64,000 nt of DNA from an uncultured Clostridia bacterium (GCA_946500295.1 CAMMVF010000002.1:1-64000); one strand, 5' to 3'. Shown: positions 7,871 to 16,711, numbered from the stretch's first letter. Translations and numbers: made by a program. Notes: generated by a model not told the origin, from the letters alone.

Positions 7871-10234
7871 TTATCTGAGCTTAACTCCCAAAGCGCCGAG
7901 CCTTTCAACTATTCCGTCAATTATGCTCTGAACCTCGGTTGATTCGAGAGTTCTCTCGTTTGAACCGAAGACAAAGCGGATTGTTATGCTGTGTATCTCA
8001 TCGGAATCATAGGTATCGACTATCCTTGTGCTTTTCAGTATATCCCCTGCATTCTCCCAGCATTTGCTTAAATCCGCAAAGAACAGCTCCTGCGGAAGCT
8101 CCAAGCTCAAGTCATATTCCATTGGCGGGAATTTTGACGGCTCTTCATAGACTATGCCGAGGTTTTTGCTTTCAGCTAAAACGTCTATATCTATCTCTGC
8201 AAACACGACAGCCGCCTTCTTGTCGATTCTTTTTCCGACTGTCGGGTGGACTATTCCCATCATTCCGAGTGACTTTCCGTCAATCTCCATATCGTCACAG
8301 TTAATTGGGTGAATATAGCTGTGCTCAGGCTCAACGCTCTTGAATGAAAGCGACTGGTGTCTTAAATCATCTGCAAGCCCGCAGAGCATATCTCTAAGCT
8401 CAAAATAGAGAGTCTTCACGTCCCTTGTCTTGCTAAACAGGGTAACTGCCAGCTTTTTGCGCTCAACACAGAGGTTGTTTTCGTCCAAGCCTTCAACTAC
8501 TCTGCCAATCTCGAAAATTCCGAAATCTGCCTTATAGGCGGTGTTCAGCTTAAGCTGACAAAGCTGGGTCGGAATAATGGAGTTTCTAATAGTCTCTATA
8601 TTCGGGTTGGTGGCGTTTGCCAGGCGGATATTTTTCTCTACCGGGATTCCCAGCTCCTTGTACTCGTCGCTGTAAGCCCAAACATAAGAATGAAGCTCAT
8701 GCAATCCCCAGCGTTTAACCATGATGTCCTTAATCTTGTCCTCAACGCTTTTTACTGCATAGGCTCTTACAGGATAAAGCGGCGAGCGCGTGGTGTGTAT
8801 CTCGAAATTATCATAGCCGTAGATTCTGGTAATTTCCTCGATAATATCAGCCTTGAGAGTTACGTCCTTCGTAGCCCTCCACGAGGGTACCTTTACAGTG
8901 AAGTTGTCGCCGTTAAGCTCTACTCCGAAGCCGAGGCTTTTCAAGGTCTTAACTATTGTATCATTATCTATCTCAATACCTGTGTAACGATCCACGAACG
9001 CCTTGTCAAAGCTCAGCATTACCTCATCATACTTAAAAGCATATTCGTCCGTCAAAGCCGATACAATCTTAACTCCGCTGTCGTATTGCTTTAAAAGCAT
9101 TACAAACCTTGCGACAGCTACGGTTGTCATCTCGGGGTCGAGACATTTTTCATATCTCATGGAAGCGTCCGTGCGGTGGGCAAGTCTTACCGAGGACTTG
9201 CGAACGCAAACGCTGTCAAAGGTCGCAGACTCGAGCGTCATGGTAGTGGTATCGTCAACAATCTCCGAATCCAAACCGCCCATAATTCCGGCAATCGCCA
9301 CAGGAGTGTCGTCATTGCAAATCATCAGTGTGTTTTCGTCAATGTTCCTGTCCACTCCGTCGAGGGTACGGAACACAAAGGGCTTATCAAATCTCTTGAT
9401 TCTGATTTTGCCGACCTTGCGCGAATCAAATGCGTGCATCGGCTGACCCATTTCGAGCATTAAATAGTTGGTTAAATCGGCGAGGAAGTTTATCTTTCTC
9501 ATGCCGCAGTAATACAGACGGATTCTCATATTGACAGGACTTATGCTGCGTGAGATGTTTTCAAACTGCAAACAGCTGTAGCGCTGACAGAGCTTATCCT
9601 CTATTTTCATATCAATTTTAGGCAGATTATCGTAAGCGCTCAGATCCTCCACCTCGAGTGGTTTCAGCTCTCTGCCTGCCAAAGCGGCAAACTCACGGGC
9701 TATACCATAGTGACCCCAGAGGTCGGGGCGGTTTGTCAGGGATTTATTGTCAACCTCGAACACTATATCGTCTATCTCATATGCCTGCTTTATATCCGTG
9801 CCGTTTGCTATATCGTCGGTTATCTCCATAATTCCGCCGTTATCATCGCTTATGCCGATTTCCGCCTCGGAACAGCACATACCGTAGGACATATGACCTG
9901 CAAGCGGACGGGGGGAAATTTCAATCTCACCGATTTTTGCCCCTACCTTGGCAAAGGCGGTCTTCATTCCTACCCTTACGTTAGGAGCGCCGCAGACAAC
10001 GTCCACAAGCTCGTCCTGACCTATATCGACCTTGAGCAGGTGGAGCTTTTTGGAGTCGGGGTGATTTTCTACCGACTTGATTTCAGCAACTACCACTCCG
10101 CTGAGGTCAGCTCCCTTGAAGAAAATCTCGTTCTCCACCTCAGCTGTTGAAAGGGAGAAGCGATGGATAAGCTCAAGCTTGTCAAGGCCTTGTAAATCTA
10201 CAAAGTCCCCTATCCAGTTCATTGATAAAAGCAT
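7871..10234 (-). CDS. pheT: Phenylalanyl-tRNA synthetase beta subunit
   Basis: This is the beta subunit of the alpha2-beta2 phenylalanyl-tRNA synthetase. At 787 residues it has the normal layout: an N-terminal EMAP-like tRNA-binding domain (KLHLLKVDIGQDELVDVVCG, about 40-150), the B3/B4 editing domain (about 200-400), the B5 domain, a catalytic-like core with VRKSSVRLAHRTDASMRYEK, and a C-terminal FDX-ACB anticodon-binding domain (PSKFPPMEYDLSLELP). It starts 14 bases after pheS with RBS AAGGGAGGA, so the two are co-transcribed under the T-box. Confidence 0.97.
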   Translation of the reverse strand: MLLSMNWIGDFVDLQGLDKLELIHRFSLSTAEVENEIFFKGADLSGVVVAEIKSVENHPDSKKLHLLKVDIGQDELVDVVCGAPNVRVGMKTAFAKVGAKIGEIEISPRPLAGHMSYGMCCSEAEIGISDDNGGIMEITDDIANGTDIKQAYEIDDIVFEVDNKSLTNRPDLWGHYGIAREFAALAGRELKPLEVEDLSAYDNLPKIDMKIEDKLCQRYSCLQFENISRSISPVNMRIRLYYCGMRKINFLADLTNYLMLEMGQPMHAFDSRKVGKIRIKRFDKPFVFRTLDGVDRNIDENTLMICNDDTPVAIAGIMGGLDSEIVDDTTTMTLESATFDSVCVRKSSVRLAHRTDASMRYEKCLDPEMTTVAVARFVMLLKQYDSGVKIVSALTDEYAFKYDEVMLSFDKAFVDRYTGIEIDNDTIVKTLKSLGFGVELNGDNFTVKVPSWRATKDVTLKADIIEEITRIYGYDNFEIHTTRSPLYPVRAYAVKSVEDKIKDIMVKRWGLHELHSYVWAYSDEYKELGIPVEKNIRLANATNPNIETIRNSIIPTQLCQLKLNTAYKADFGIFEIGRVVEGLDENNLCVERKKLAVTLFSKTRDVKTLYFELRDMLCGLADDLRHQSLSFKSVEPEHSYIHPINCDDMEIDGKSLGMMGIVHPTVGKRIDKKAAVVFAEIDIDVLAESKNLGIVYEEPSKFPPMEYDLSLELPQELFFADLSKCWENAGDILKSTRIVDTYDSDEIHSITIRFVFGSNERTLESTEVQSIIDGIVERLGALGVKLR

Positions 10235-10248
10235 TATTTCTTCCTCCC

Positions 10249-11301
10249 TTATTCATCATCTGTAAATTGAGCAAGCGCTTTAAGCCTGCCGCTGTTGAGA
10301 TCTCTGATATCCTTGATACCGTACTTCATCATAGCAAGTCTGGTAAGTCCGAGACCAAATGCAAAGCCGGTGTACTTCTCGGGGTCGATTCCTCCCTCTG
10401 AAAGGACGTTAGGATGAATCATTCCGCAGGGACAAAGCTCCAGCCAGCCGCTGTGCTTGCAGGAGGGGCAGCCCTCTCCGCCGCAGATAAGGCAGCTTAT
10501 GTCAAGCTCGAAGCCCGGCTCGACGAAGGGGAAAAATCCCGGGCGAAGTCTTACCTTGATATCCTTTCTGAAAACCTCGGAAAGCATTGTCTTCATGAAG
10601 AATATCAGGTTTGAAATAGAAATATCCTTGTCAACCATAACTCCTTCCATCTGGAAGAAGGTGTTTTCATGGCAGGCGTCGGTAGCCTCGTTGCGGAAGC
10701 AGCGTCCCGGGAATATAGCCTTTATTGGCACTCCGTTTTCAATTAAATTCTTGCCAAATTTTTTAAGTATAGCGTTTTGAGCGGCAGAGGTCTGGGACTT
10801 TAAAAGCTGACCGTTTTCAAGGTAATATGTATCCTGCATATCCCTTGCGGGGTGATGTTTGGGGATATTGAGCGACTCAAAGCACTCGTAGTCCGTAACG
10901 ACCTCGGGGTAATCCTCCACGGTAAATCCCATGGACTTAAATATATCCTCGCACTGCCTCTGTACCAATGTAATCGGATGATAAGAGCCGCCGTCTAAAT
11001 CAACCGGAGCTGTGATGTCAAACCTCGGCATAGACTCGATCTCTCGCTTTACCTCTGCTTCCTTGAGCTGCCTGGTTTTCTCGTCGATTTTCTCTGCGGC
11101 GTACGCCTTCAGCTTATTCACCTCAGCGCCGAAGGTCTTTCTCTCCTCCACGCTCAAATCCTTCATTCCCTTGAGCAGGGCGGTTATACTGCCCTTTTTG
11201 CCAAGGTAGGAAACTCTCAGCTTGTCAAGCTCTGAAAGATCCGAAACGGCGTTAAGCTTGTCTTCAAGTTCGCCCTTCAGACTTAAAATTCTGTCGTCCA
11301 T
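10249..11301 (-). CDS. pheS: Phenylalanyl-tRNA synthetase alpha subunit
   Basis: This is the catalytic alpha subunit, 350 residues. A coiled-coil N-terminus (about 1-85) is followed by the class II core with motif 2 (PGRCFRNEATDACHENTFFQ) and motif 3 (GFAFGLGLTRLAMMKYGI). A zinc-finger-like insert, CLICGGEGCPSCKHSGW, is present in the core, as in many Firmicutes and deep-branching enzymes. The reading frame continues 68 codons upstream through the T-box leader, but ATG at 11301 has a perfect AGGAGG and is the real start. Confidence 0.97.
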   Translation of the reverse strand: MDDRILSLKGELEDKLNAVSDLSELDKLRVSYLGKKGSITALLKGMKDLSVEERKTFGAEVNKLKAYAAEKIDEKTRQLKEAEVKREIESMPRFDITAPVDLDGGSYHPITLVQRQCEDIFKSMGFTVEDYPEVVTDYECFESLNIPKHHPARDMQDTYYLENGQLLKSQTSAAQNAILKKFGKNLIENGVPIKAIFPGRCFRNEATDACHENTFFQMEGVMVDKDISISNLIFFMKTMLSEVFRKDIKVRLRPGFFPFVEPGFELDISCLICGGEGCPSCKHSGWLELCPCGMIHPNVLSEGGIDPEKYTGFAFGLGLTRLAMMKYGIKDIRDLNSGRLKALAQFTDDE

Positions 11302-11320
11302 AAAAACCTCCTGTAAATAA

Positions 11321-11575
11321 TAAAATCCCTGCGCACTATACGCAGGGACGAATAAAATCCGCGGTACCACCCTGATTCTTGCCAAAGAGCAAACACTCCT
11401 GCGGCGGATAACGGAGCCACCGTTGCGACCTACTTGAATTATCGTTGAGCCACACCACTCGGAAGGGAATTTCACCGTAAACCCGAGCAAGGCGATTTCA
11501 GCCAAGTCTGCCTCTCTCTGCTCTCGGATTAACTACGGATACTTATCTTCGTCACAGCGTTTAGAATTTCAGTTT
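11321..11575 (-). promoter_or_regulatory. T-box leader (tRNA-Phe sensing) with terminator, pheST
   Basis: The minus strand carries the T-box consensus GGGTGGTACCGCGG (11361-11374) and, upstream, a Stem I region with a GAAATTCCC specifier segment giving the Phe codon TTC. The terminator stem TCCCTGCG/CGCAGGGA with following TTTT lies at 11321-11348, just before the pheS RBS. Uncharged tRNA-Phe should stabilise the antiterminator and allow read-through. Confidence 0.95.
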
Positions 11576-11597
11576 TTGGGTTGATTCACTAAATGTT

Positions 11598-11626
11598 AAT
11601 ATATCATTAATTTGCGAAAATTGCAA
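11598..11626 (-). promoter_or_regulatory. Promoter of the pheST operon
   Basis: TTGCAA, 17 bases and TATATT precede the T-box leader on the minus strand. Confidence 0.75.
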
Positions 11627-11646
11627 GGGTTTTGAGATATAATTTA

Positions 11647-11675
11647 TTGTGCGAAGAATAAATTTATGTTATGAT
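11647..11675 (+). promoter_or_regulatory. Promoter of the DUF6106 gene and nnr
   Basis: TTGTGC, 17 bases and TATGAT stand about 40 bases upstream of the start at 11716, divergent from the pheST promoter. Confidence 0.65.
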
Positions 11676-11715
11676 TTAGAATAAGAAAAATATTTAACAA
11701 GGACGGAATAAAATT

Positions 11716-12249
11716 ATGGATAAAATGGTAGAACAGGTAGTAAAAAGAAAAAAAGGGTCTAAGGATTTTTTTAAAAAAGTGTTGACGATAGTGGTGATAC
11801 TTCTCCTTCTTCTCACCTGCTACGTCTTGGGCATGCTGGTAAACTTTTACTTTTTAACTATTGCCCTGTTTATTTTGATAGGAAGCACATATGTAGTCTG
11901 GTACATCTTCACCAGTCTGAATGTTGAATATGAATACAGTATAGTCGGAGGCACAATCAATATAGCTAAGATAATAGCCAAGCGCAAGAGAAAGAGGGTA
12001 TTAAACTTTGAAGCTTCAAAAATTGAGGACATGAAGGAGTACCACGGCGAGGACTTTGACGCAAGGATTTACGGTCATGTATTCGACTTCAGAGGGGCAG
12101 ACAGCACCGACGCAGCCTACGTCGCCACAGTATCTACCGATAAGTACGGCAGAACCGCCTTCATTTTCAATCCGAGTAAGGACTTTCTCGAAGCCATGAA
12201 GCCGCACCTTCAAAGGCAGATAGTAGTAAATTTATTTTATAAGAGGTAA
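11716..12249 (+). CDS. DUF6106-like two-helix membrane protein
   Basis: This 177-residue protein has a Lys-rich N-terminus, two closely spaced transmembrane helices (about residues 20-42 and 45-67) and a soluble C-terminal domain of about 110 residues. It resembles the DUF6106 proteins of Clostridia, whose function is unknown. It opens a unit with the NAD(P)HX repair gene, seven bases downstream. The C-terminal segment with Tyr/Asp-rich strands (EYHGEDFDARIYGHVFDF) may be a small PH-like or beta domain; that is a guess. Confidence 0.8.
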   Translation: MDKMVEQVVKRKKGSKDFFKKVLTIVVILLLLLTCYVLGMLVNFYFLTIALFILIGSTYVVWYIFTSLNVEYEYSIVGGTINIAKIIAKRKRKRVLNFEASKIEDMKEYHGEDFDARIYGHVFDFRGADSTDAAYVATVSTDKYGRTAFIFNPSKDFLEAMKPHLQRQIVVNLFYKR

Positions 12250-12256
12250 ATAGATT

Positions 12257-13801
12257 ATGAGGATACTCAGCTGTAATCAGATGAGAGCGCTTGAGCAAAC
12301 CGCCGTAGGCAGCGGCATGAGCTACTGCGGACTGATGGAAACCGCCGGGCAAGGCGCAGCGGCACAGCTTATGAAAGCTTTTCAAAACACAATAAATAAG
12401 GCTGAGTGCAGGGTAGTCTCGGTCTGCGGTCACGGAAATAACGGCGGTGACGGAATCGTAGCCGCACAATATTTGAGTGAGCACGGCATAAGCTGCGAGA
12501 TTATTTTTGCCGACGGCTTACCGAAAACTGCAGAATCTAAAAAAGCTCTTGAGCAAGCTGTCGGGGTCAAAACCTATGACTTTAAACAAGACAGGAGCCT
12601 CTGCACTCAAAAAATTAAAGCAGCTGATATTATAATCGACGCTGTTTACGGAATCGGCTTTCACGGCGGTTTAAACGAGGAGATGCTCTCTCTTGTTGAA
12701 ATGATAAACTCAAGCGGAGCGAGAGTTCTCTCGGTTGATCTGCCGAGCGGAGCGCCGTGCGACAACGGTCAGGTGGAAAACGGCTGTGTAGAGGCCGAGC
12801 TAACCGTAAGCTTCACCACCTTAAAGCCCGTTCATGTGCTATTCCCCTCGATGGATTACTGCGGAAAGACCGTGGTTTTAGAGGTGGGGATACCCCAAAA
12901 GCTTATCAACTCATCCCCGTTTTGGGCTGAAACAACAGACGGCGGGTGCATGCGTGCCGCTTTAACACCTCGCCGACCCTCGTCAAACAAGGGGAGCTTC
13001 GGAACTTTACTTGCAATCTGCGGTAGCTACGGTATGGCAGGGGCAGCTCAACTGGCTGTAAGGGCGGCATACACCTGCGGAGTAGGACTGGTTAAAGCGG
13101 CAGTGACCTCGGCAGTATATGAGATAAACTCACCCGTATTTCCCGAGGCAGTATATTTACCCCTAAAGGAAAACGAAGACGGCAGAATATCAAGGGAAAA
13201 CCTCCCCACAGTTCTAAATCAGCTTTGTGGCTGCAAGGCTGTATTGCTCGGCTGCGGGTTAGGGGTGGACGACGACACAAGGGAGATTGTGCACTCTGTA
13301 ATTACGCACAGCGAAGCGCCGATAATATTGGACGCAGACGCTCTTAATATTGTGTCTGAAAATCCTGATATTTTGCTTACAAAAAAAGCGCCTGCCATCA
13401 TAACCCCTCATCCCGGAGAGATGGCAAGGCTGTGCAAACTCTCTGTAGCCGAAGTACAGAAAAACCGCCGAATCTGCGCTGAGGACTTTGCAAGGAAATA
13501 CGGAGTCATAGTTGTATTAAAAGGCGCATATACTCTTATAACCGACGGCAAAGACTTGAGAGTAAACACAACGGGAAATCCCGCAATGGCTAGAGGCGGA
13601 AGCGGAGACGTGCTCGCTGGAATGATAGGCGGACTAATAGCTCAGGGAGCTACCCCATTTAACGCAGGCTGTGCGGGAGTGTATATACACGGCGGAGCCG
13701 GGGATATATGTCGGGATAAATTCGGAGAGTACTCCTCGCTGGCAAGCGATATCATTGAGGCTGTACCCGAATTTTTAAAATCAGCTTCGTCTAATTATTA
13801 A
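12257..13801 (+). CDS. nnr: Bifunctional NAD(P)H-hydrate epimerase / ADP-dependent NAD(P)H-hydrate dehydratase
   Basis: This enzyme repairs hydrated (damaged) NADH and NADPH. The 514-residue protein joins the N-terminal YjeF/NnrE epimerase domain (about 1-215, with CGHGNNGGDGIVAA and DAVYGIGFHG) to the C-terminal ribokinase-like NnrD dehydratase domain (about 225-510, with GSYGMAGAAQLA, ITPHPGEMARL and the NTTGNPAMARGGSGDVLAG signature). The domain fusion is normal for bacteria. In related genomes this gene is often followed by a lipoprotein gene and mazF; that order is kept here, but an IS605-type element and a structured repeat now separate them. The stop codon lies two bases from repeat copy 3. 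Confidence 0.95.
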   Translation: MRILSCNQMRALEQTAVGSGMSYCGLMETAGQGAAAQLMKAFQNTINKAECRVVSVCGHGNNGGDGIVAAQYLSEHGISCEIIFADGLPKTAESKKALEQAVGVKTYDFKQDRSLCTQKIKAADIIIDAVYGIGFHGGLNEEMLSLVEMINSSGARVLSVDLPSGAPCDNGQVENGCVEAELTVSFTTLKPVHVLFPSMDYCGKTVVLEVGIPQKLINSSPFWAETTDGGCMRAALTPRRPSSNKGSFGTLLAICGSYGMAGAAQLAVRAAYTCGVGLVKAAVTSAVYEINSPVFPEAVYLPLKENEDGRISRENLPTVLNQLCGCKAVLLGCGLGVDDDTREIVHSVITHSEAPIILDADALNIVSENPDILLTKKAPAIITPHPGEMARLCKLSVAEVQKNRRICAEDFARKYGVIVVLKGAYTLITDGKDLRVNTTGNPAMARGGSGDVLAGMIGGLIAQGATPFNAGCAGVYIHGGAGDICRDKFGEYSSLASDIIEAVPEFLKSASSNY

Positions 13802-13803
13802 TT

Positions 13804-13966
13804 TATAACCAAGTCGCCGATATCCCCCACCTGAGCAGGCAGCGGATTCCATTCAATCTTACGGTGAGGTTTAATCCCCCAACCCTGAGGTGCAAAGCTC
13901 CCCGGCGACGGTTGCAATCTTCGCCGGCGTGATCAAACGAGCTTGTCACGCGGGCGAAGATTTAAA
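13804..13966 (+). repeat. ~165-bp structured interspersed element, copy 3
   Basis: In sense orientation (plus strand) this copy runs from ATAACCAAGTCGCC to GGCGAAGATTTAAA, beginning two bases after the nnr stop. The third hairpin is shortened (about ten bases missing). The GGCGACGGTTGCAATCTTCGCC hairpin keeps pairing with a base pair different from copies 1 and 2. The IS605-type element begins within about 20 bases of its 3' end. Confidence 0.9.
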
Positions 13967-13984
13967 AAATACAAATATTATAAA

Positions 13985-14140
13985 CGGCGGTGTGCTGTCA
14001 ACTACCCACCTGCCAAGGCAAGTGGGCTTGTAACTCCCCGGTAGTGCGAACGTCTTGCGACTCCTACCTTTAGCTTATCCGATTTCTCAGACAGTGGGGT
14101 TACATCGCGGGGTGGTTGACAACACCCCTATCATCTCAGA
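13985..14140 (-). ncRNA. Putative omega RNA (TnpB guide RNA)
   Basis: In IS200/IS605 elements the RNA guide of TnpB spans the 3' end of tnpB and the element's right end, with the guide part read from the flanking DNA. The interval after the TnpB stop is about 150 bases, non-coding, GC-rich and has several hairpins, including CCCACTTGCC/GGCAGGTGGG in minus-strand sense. Position and structure fit; expression is inferred only. Confidence 0.5.
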
Positions 14141-15281
14141 TATGCTGAGGTGATACTGTATCCGGTACTTGGCTATCCTTTGCAAGATAGTTGATTCCCA
14201 TGCGATACAGATTCATTGCTCCAATGCGGTCATCGTTTGACGTATAACCGCAGGACTTACAACAAAAGATGTGTTTCTTCTTATTGCGATCGGCTCGCTC
14301 TGTGTGTCCACATAAAGGACAGGTTTGACTGGTATAACGAGGGTCTACTGCTATAACAGAGCTCTCATTGAGGGCTGCCTTGTACTTAAGTTTCTGCTCA
14401 AGGTCATAGAACGACCACGATACAGAAACATAGCGGTCTTTGCGACGAACCCTTTCTGTTGCAGAGCGAATTCCGGACAGATCTTCCAAAACAAAGAGCG
14501 TATGCTTCGGATTATTTTCAACGAGTGCCTTCGATACCTGATGGTTAATATCCTGCATCCAACGGTTTTCTCGTCTGCCGATAGCTTTAAGCCTTCGCCT
14601 TGCAGAGGGTGTCTGTCTTTGCTGAAGTTCTTTTCGAAGCGCCTTATATTTGGCACGCTTTTGTTTGATGGCTTTGCCGCTAACAAAGCCTGACTTGTGT
14701 TTGCTGTCGTAAGTAGCAACCACAAAGTTAATGCCACGGTCTACGCCAACGACATTGCAGATATCCGAATCCAAAGATTCAGGAATATCCGTTGTAACAG
14801 GAATATGCAGAAAATACTTGCCATGCTTCTGTACAAGTTTAGCTGTACCAAAAGAATAAACTGCGTGATCAAAGTATTTTTCCATCCCTGTGGCAAAATA
14901 TTGCAATTTCACACGGCCGCTTAACGTGTTCACGGAAAACAACTGCCCTGTAAGTGAGTAGTCTCTGTTCCAAACAAGGTCATACTGAGGGTTCGAGAAA
15001 TCCGGCTTAATCCATTTTTGCTGGTTTTCAAGGATGGCTTTATACCTTGCGATAACAGTCTTAAAAACCGATTGTGCCATTTGGGACTTCAGACCAAAAC
15101 GCTTGCGAAGGTCATAGTATAACGCCTTGTTGAGAGAAAACTGCTTCAGGTCATGCGTCTGGAAAATGTAGTTCACCACGCAATTACATGCATTACTATA
15201 AGCGTTCATAGTCGCATCTAACAGCTCACGCTGTTCGGATGATACCAGAACCTGAAGCTTTGCAGTAATAGTGATTTGCAT
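14136..15281 (-). CDS. tnpB: IS605-type TnpB RNA-guided nuclease
   Basis: This is a 381-residue TnpB, the ancestor type of Cas12 nucleases. All key parts are present. The RuvC acidic residues are Asp in VVGVDRGINFVV, Glu in LFVLEDLSGIR and Asp in SNDDRIGAMNL. The zinc finger has CPLC and a CxxC in CCKSCGY. The N-terminal helix-turn-helix-like part is complete. No frameshift or early stop is visible. The RBS GGAAGGTG stands seven bases before the ATG. It is divergent from tnpA with only 85 bases between the starts, so the two promoters must be close. Confidence 0.95.
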   Translation of the reverse strand: MQITITAKLQVLVSSEQRELLDATMNAYSNACNCVVNYIFQTHDLKQFSLNKALYYDLRKRFGLKSQMAQSVFKTVIARYKAILENQQKWIKPDFSNPQYDLVWNRDYSLTGQLFSVNTLSGRVKLQYFATGMEKYFDHAVYSFGTAKLVQKHGKYFLHIPVTTDIPESLDSDICNVVGVDRGINFVVATYDSKHKSGFVSGKAIKQKRAKYKALRKELQQRQTPSARRRLKAIGRRENRWMQDINHQVSKALVENNPKHTLFVLEDLSGIRSATERVRRKDRYVSVSWSFYDLEQKLKYKAALNESSVIAVDPRYTSQTCPLCGHTERADRNKKKHIFCCKSCGYTSNDDRIGAMNLYRMGINYLAKDSQVPDTVSPQHI

Positions 15282-15366
15282 GGTGTTTCACCTTCCTTAA
15301 TTTGTGTTTCATTATACAATATTATATCATATATTTAGTGAATGTACAACGGGAGGAATTAAATAT

Positions 15367-15771
15367 ATGCAAAACCGATACGAACACAAAAACCGTCGCA
15401 AGTATAATCTAAAAGTCCACATCGTCCTTGTCACAAAATATCGTAAGAGATTACTGACAAACGGCATGGACACCTTTCTCAAAAGAGCTTGTAGCTATCT
15501 TGCAGATCAGAACAGGTGGAACATTATCGCTATAGAAACCGACATAGACCATATTCACATCCTATTGGAATACGATACAACGGAGCGCATTTGCGACATC
15601 ATCAGTATTCTAAAAAGACATACAACCCACTACCTTTGGATACGTTACAAAGCATGTCTTTCAAGGCAATACTGGAAAAAGCGCATCTTTTGGTCAGACG
15701 GATATTTTGCCTGTAGTATTGGCGAAGTATCTTCAGCAACCATCGAGAAGTATATAGCTGAACAAGGCTAA
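15367..15771 (+). CDS. tnpA: IS200/IS605 family Y1 HUH transposase TnpA
   Basis: This single-strand DNA transposase has about 134 residues from the chosen ATG at 15367, which has GGGAGGA at good spacing; a longer reading adds 21 unsupported residues. The HUH metal motif is seen in DIDHIHILLEY. The catalytic tyrosine is in the C-terminal helix ATIEKYIAEQG. The family core KYNLKVHIVLVTKYRK is also present. Length and motifs are normal, so it is likely active. It mobilises the element together with tnpB. Confidence 0.95.
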   Translation: MQNRYEHKNRRKYNLKVHIVLVTKYRKRLLTNGMDTFLKRACSYLADQNRWNIIAIETDIDHIHILLEYDTTERICDIISILKRHTTHYLWIRYKACLSRQYWKKRIFWSDGYFACSIGEVSSATIEKYIAEQG

Positions 15772-15834
15772 GAAAGGAGAAGGCGGCTCCTCCCACCCTT
15801 CGAGAAGAGTGGGTTTCCGCCGCCAAAATAATTT

Positions 15835-16335
15835 ATGAAAAGAGTAATTTGCTGTATTTGCACTGCGACGCTGTGTTTTTCAGCGCTTATCGGATGTTCA
15901 AATGAACAGAAGTGCAAGGAGGTAGTTACTGAATTTTCAGCCACCGCCGAAATTTTTTATTACGACGAGCAGCTTGACTGCACTCTGAGCGCCGACATAA
16001 GCGGCATAAGCCTGAACGTAAACTCGGGCAGCATGAGCGGAATAAACTATGAGTGCAAAGGTGACGAAGTTAAAGCAAGCTTCGGTTCGCTTGAAATAAA
16101 GACTACGCCGCCTGCCTCCTCCCTGCCGCACGCCCTAAACTCCGCCTTTGGAATACTCAGAAGCGGCGGAGCCGAGCACATAGAATGTAGCGACACCCTG
16201 TGTAAATATAAGGGTGAAAGCGATTCCGGGATATTTTTTGCCAAGGTGGATAAAAACACCGGTTATATAAGTGAGCTAAATTACGACAGCATAAATCTCA
16301 GCGCAAAGCTTACTTATGAAAATGCAATTCAGTAA
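15835..16335 (+). CDS. Small lipoprotein, unrecognised domain
   Basis: This 166-residue protein has a lipoprotein signal with lipobox LIGC at about residues 18-21, then a soluble domain of alternating beta strands with four further cysteines. I do not recognise the domain; small lipoproteins between nnr and alr/mazF are common in Clostridia. The gene starts about seven bases beyond the IS605-type end. No Shine-Dalgarno-like sequence precedes the ATG, so the insertion seems to have removed its native leader. It may be weakly translated or silent. Confidence 0.78.
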   Translation: MKRVICCICTATLCFSALIGCSNEQKCKEVVTEFSATAEIFYYDEQLDCTLSADISGISLNVNSGSMSGINYECKGDEVKASFGSLEIKTTPPASSLPHALNSAFGILRSGGAEHIECSDTLCKYKGESDSGIFFAKVDKNTGYISELNYDSINLSAKLTYENAIQ

Positions 16336-16453
16336 GGCTAAATCGCAATTTTCACCGACATAAATACTTAAGGACTGTTACCATATAATTTCTCATCAAT
16401 AATCTCACAATGGGGCTGTCGCAATCAGAAGTTTGTGACAATCCCATAATTAG

Positions 16454-16486
16454 GGGGAAGCCTCTCTTGCAGGCTTCCCTTTTTTA
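16454..16486 (+). terminator. Intrinsic terminator after the lipoprotein gene
   Basis: A GGGAAGCCT/AGGCTTCCC stem with a seven-base loop and a run of T. A close relative of this sequence block occurs at 61723-61747. A second, weaker hairpin (GTCGCAA/TTGTGAC) lies just upstream at about 16411-16445. Confidence 0.85.
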
Positions 16487-16520
16487 CAAAAAATGCAAAC
16501 GCCGAAGTTGTTATAAAATA

Positions 16521-16563
16521 GCAGTGCAGGTGAACACAGGATAAAAGTAACATTTGTCACCGG
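16521..16563. repeat. Short interspersed repeat (GTGCAGGTG family), copy 2
   Basis: GCAGTGCAGGTGAACACAGG followed by ATAAAAGTAAC and a TTTGTCACCGG tail. It matches copies at 16670 and 33387 over about 43 bases. Confidence 0.78.
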
Positions 16564-16669
16564 ATCAGGCGAAAAATTCACCCCTTCTCAAGCGCTTTAA
16601 GCATGGGGAGCGCCGACGAAAAAGTCAAAAAAGGGCACAGACCAGTAATTTGTACAGATTTACATGAGA

Positions 16670-16711
16670 GCAGTGCAGGTGCACGTAGGACAAAAGCGCC
16701 TTTGCCACCGG
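16670..16711. repeat. Short interspersed repeat (GTGCAGGTG family), copy 3
   Basis: GCAGTGCAGGTGCACGTAGG, then ACAAAAGCGCC and a TTTGCCACCGG tail. It lies 107 bases from copy 2 in the same orientation. Confidence 0.78.

Larger units (their letters stand above)
13980..15828. mobile_element. IS605-type element (IS200/IS605 family), apparently complete
   Basis: The element carries divergent tnpA (plus) and tnpB (minus), the arrangement of IS605. Both subterminal regions have hairpins: CCCACCTGCC/GGCAAGTGGG on the tnpB side (about 14009-14030) and GGCGGCTCCTCCCACCCTTC...GTGGG...GCCGCC on the tnpA side (about 15782-15825). Such palindromes are what TnpA binds in single-stranded form. Exact ends and the target tetranucleotide cannot be fixed without an empty site. 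Both coding regions look intact, so it may still move. Confidence 0.85.

Noticed and set aside
11302-11505. N-terminal extension of pheS by 68 residues
   Set aside because: It runs through the T-box and its terminator; the ATG at 11301 has a perfect AGGAGG.
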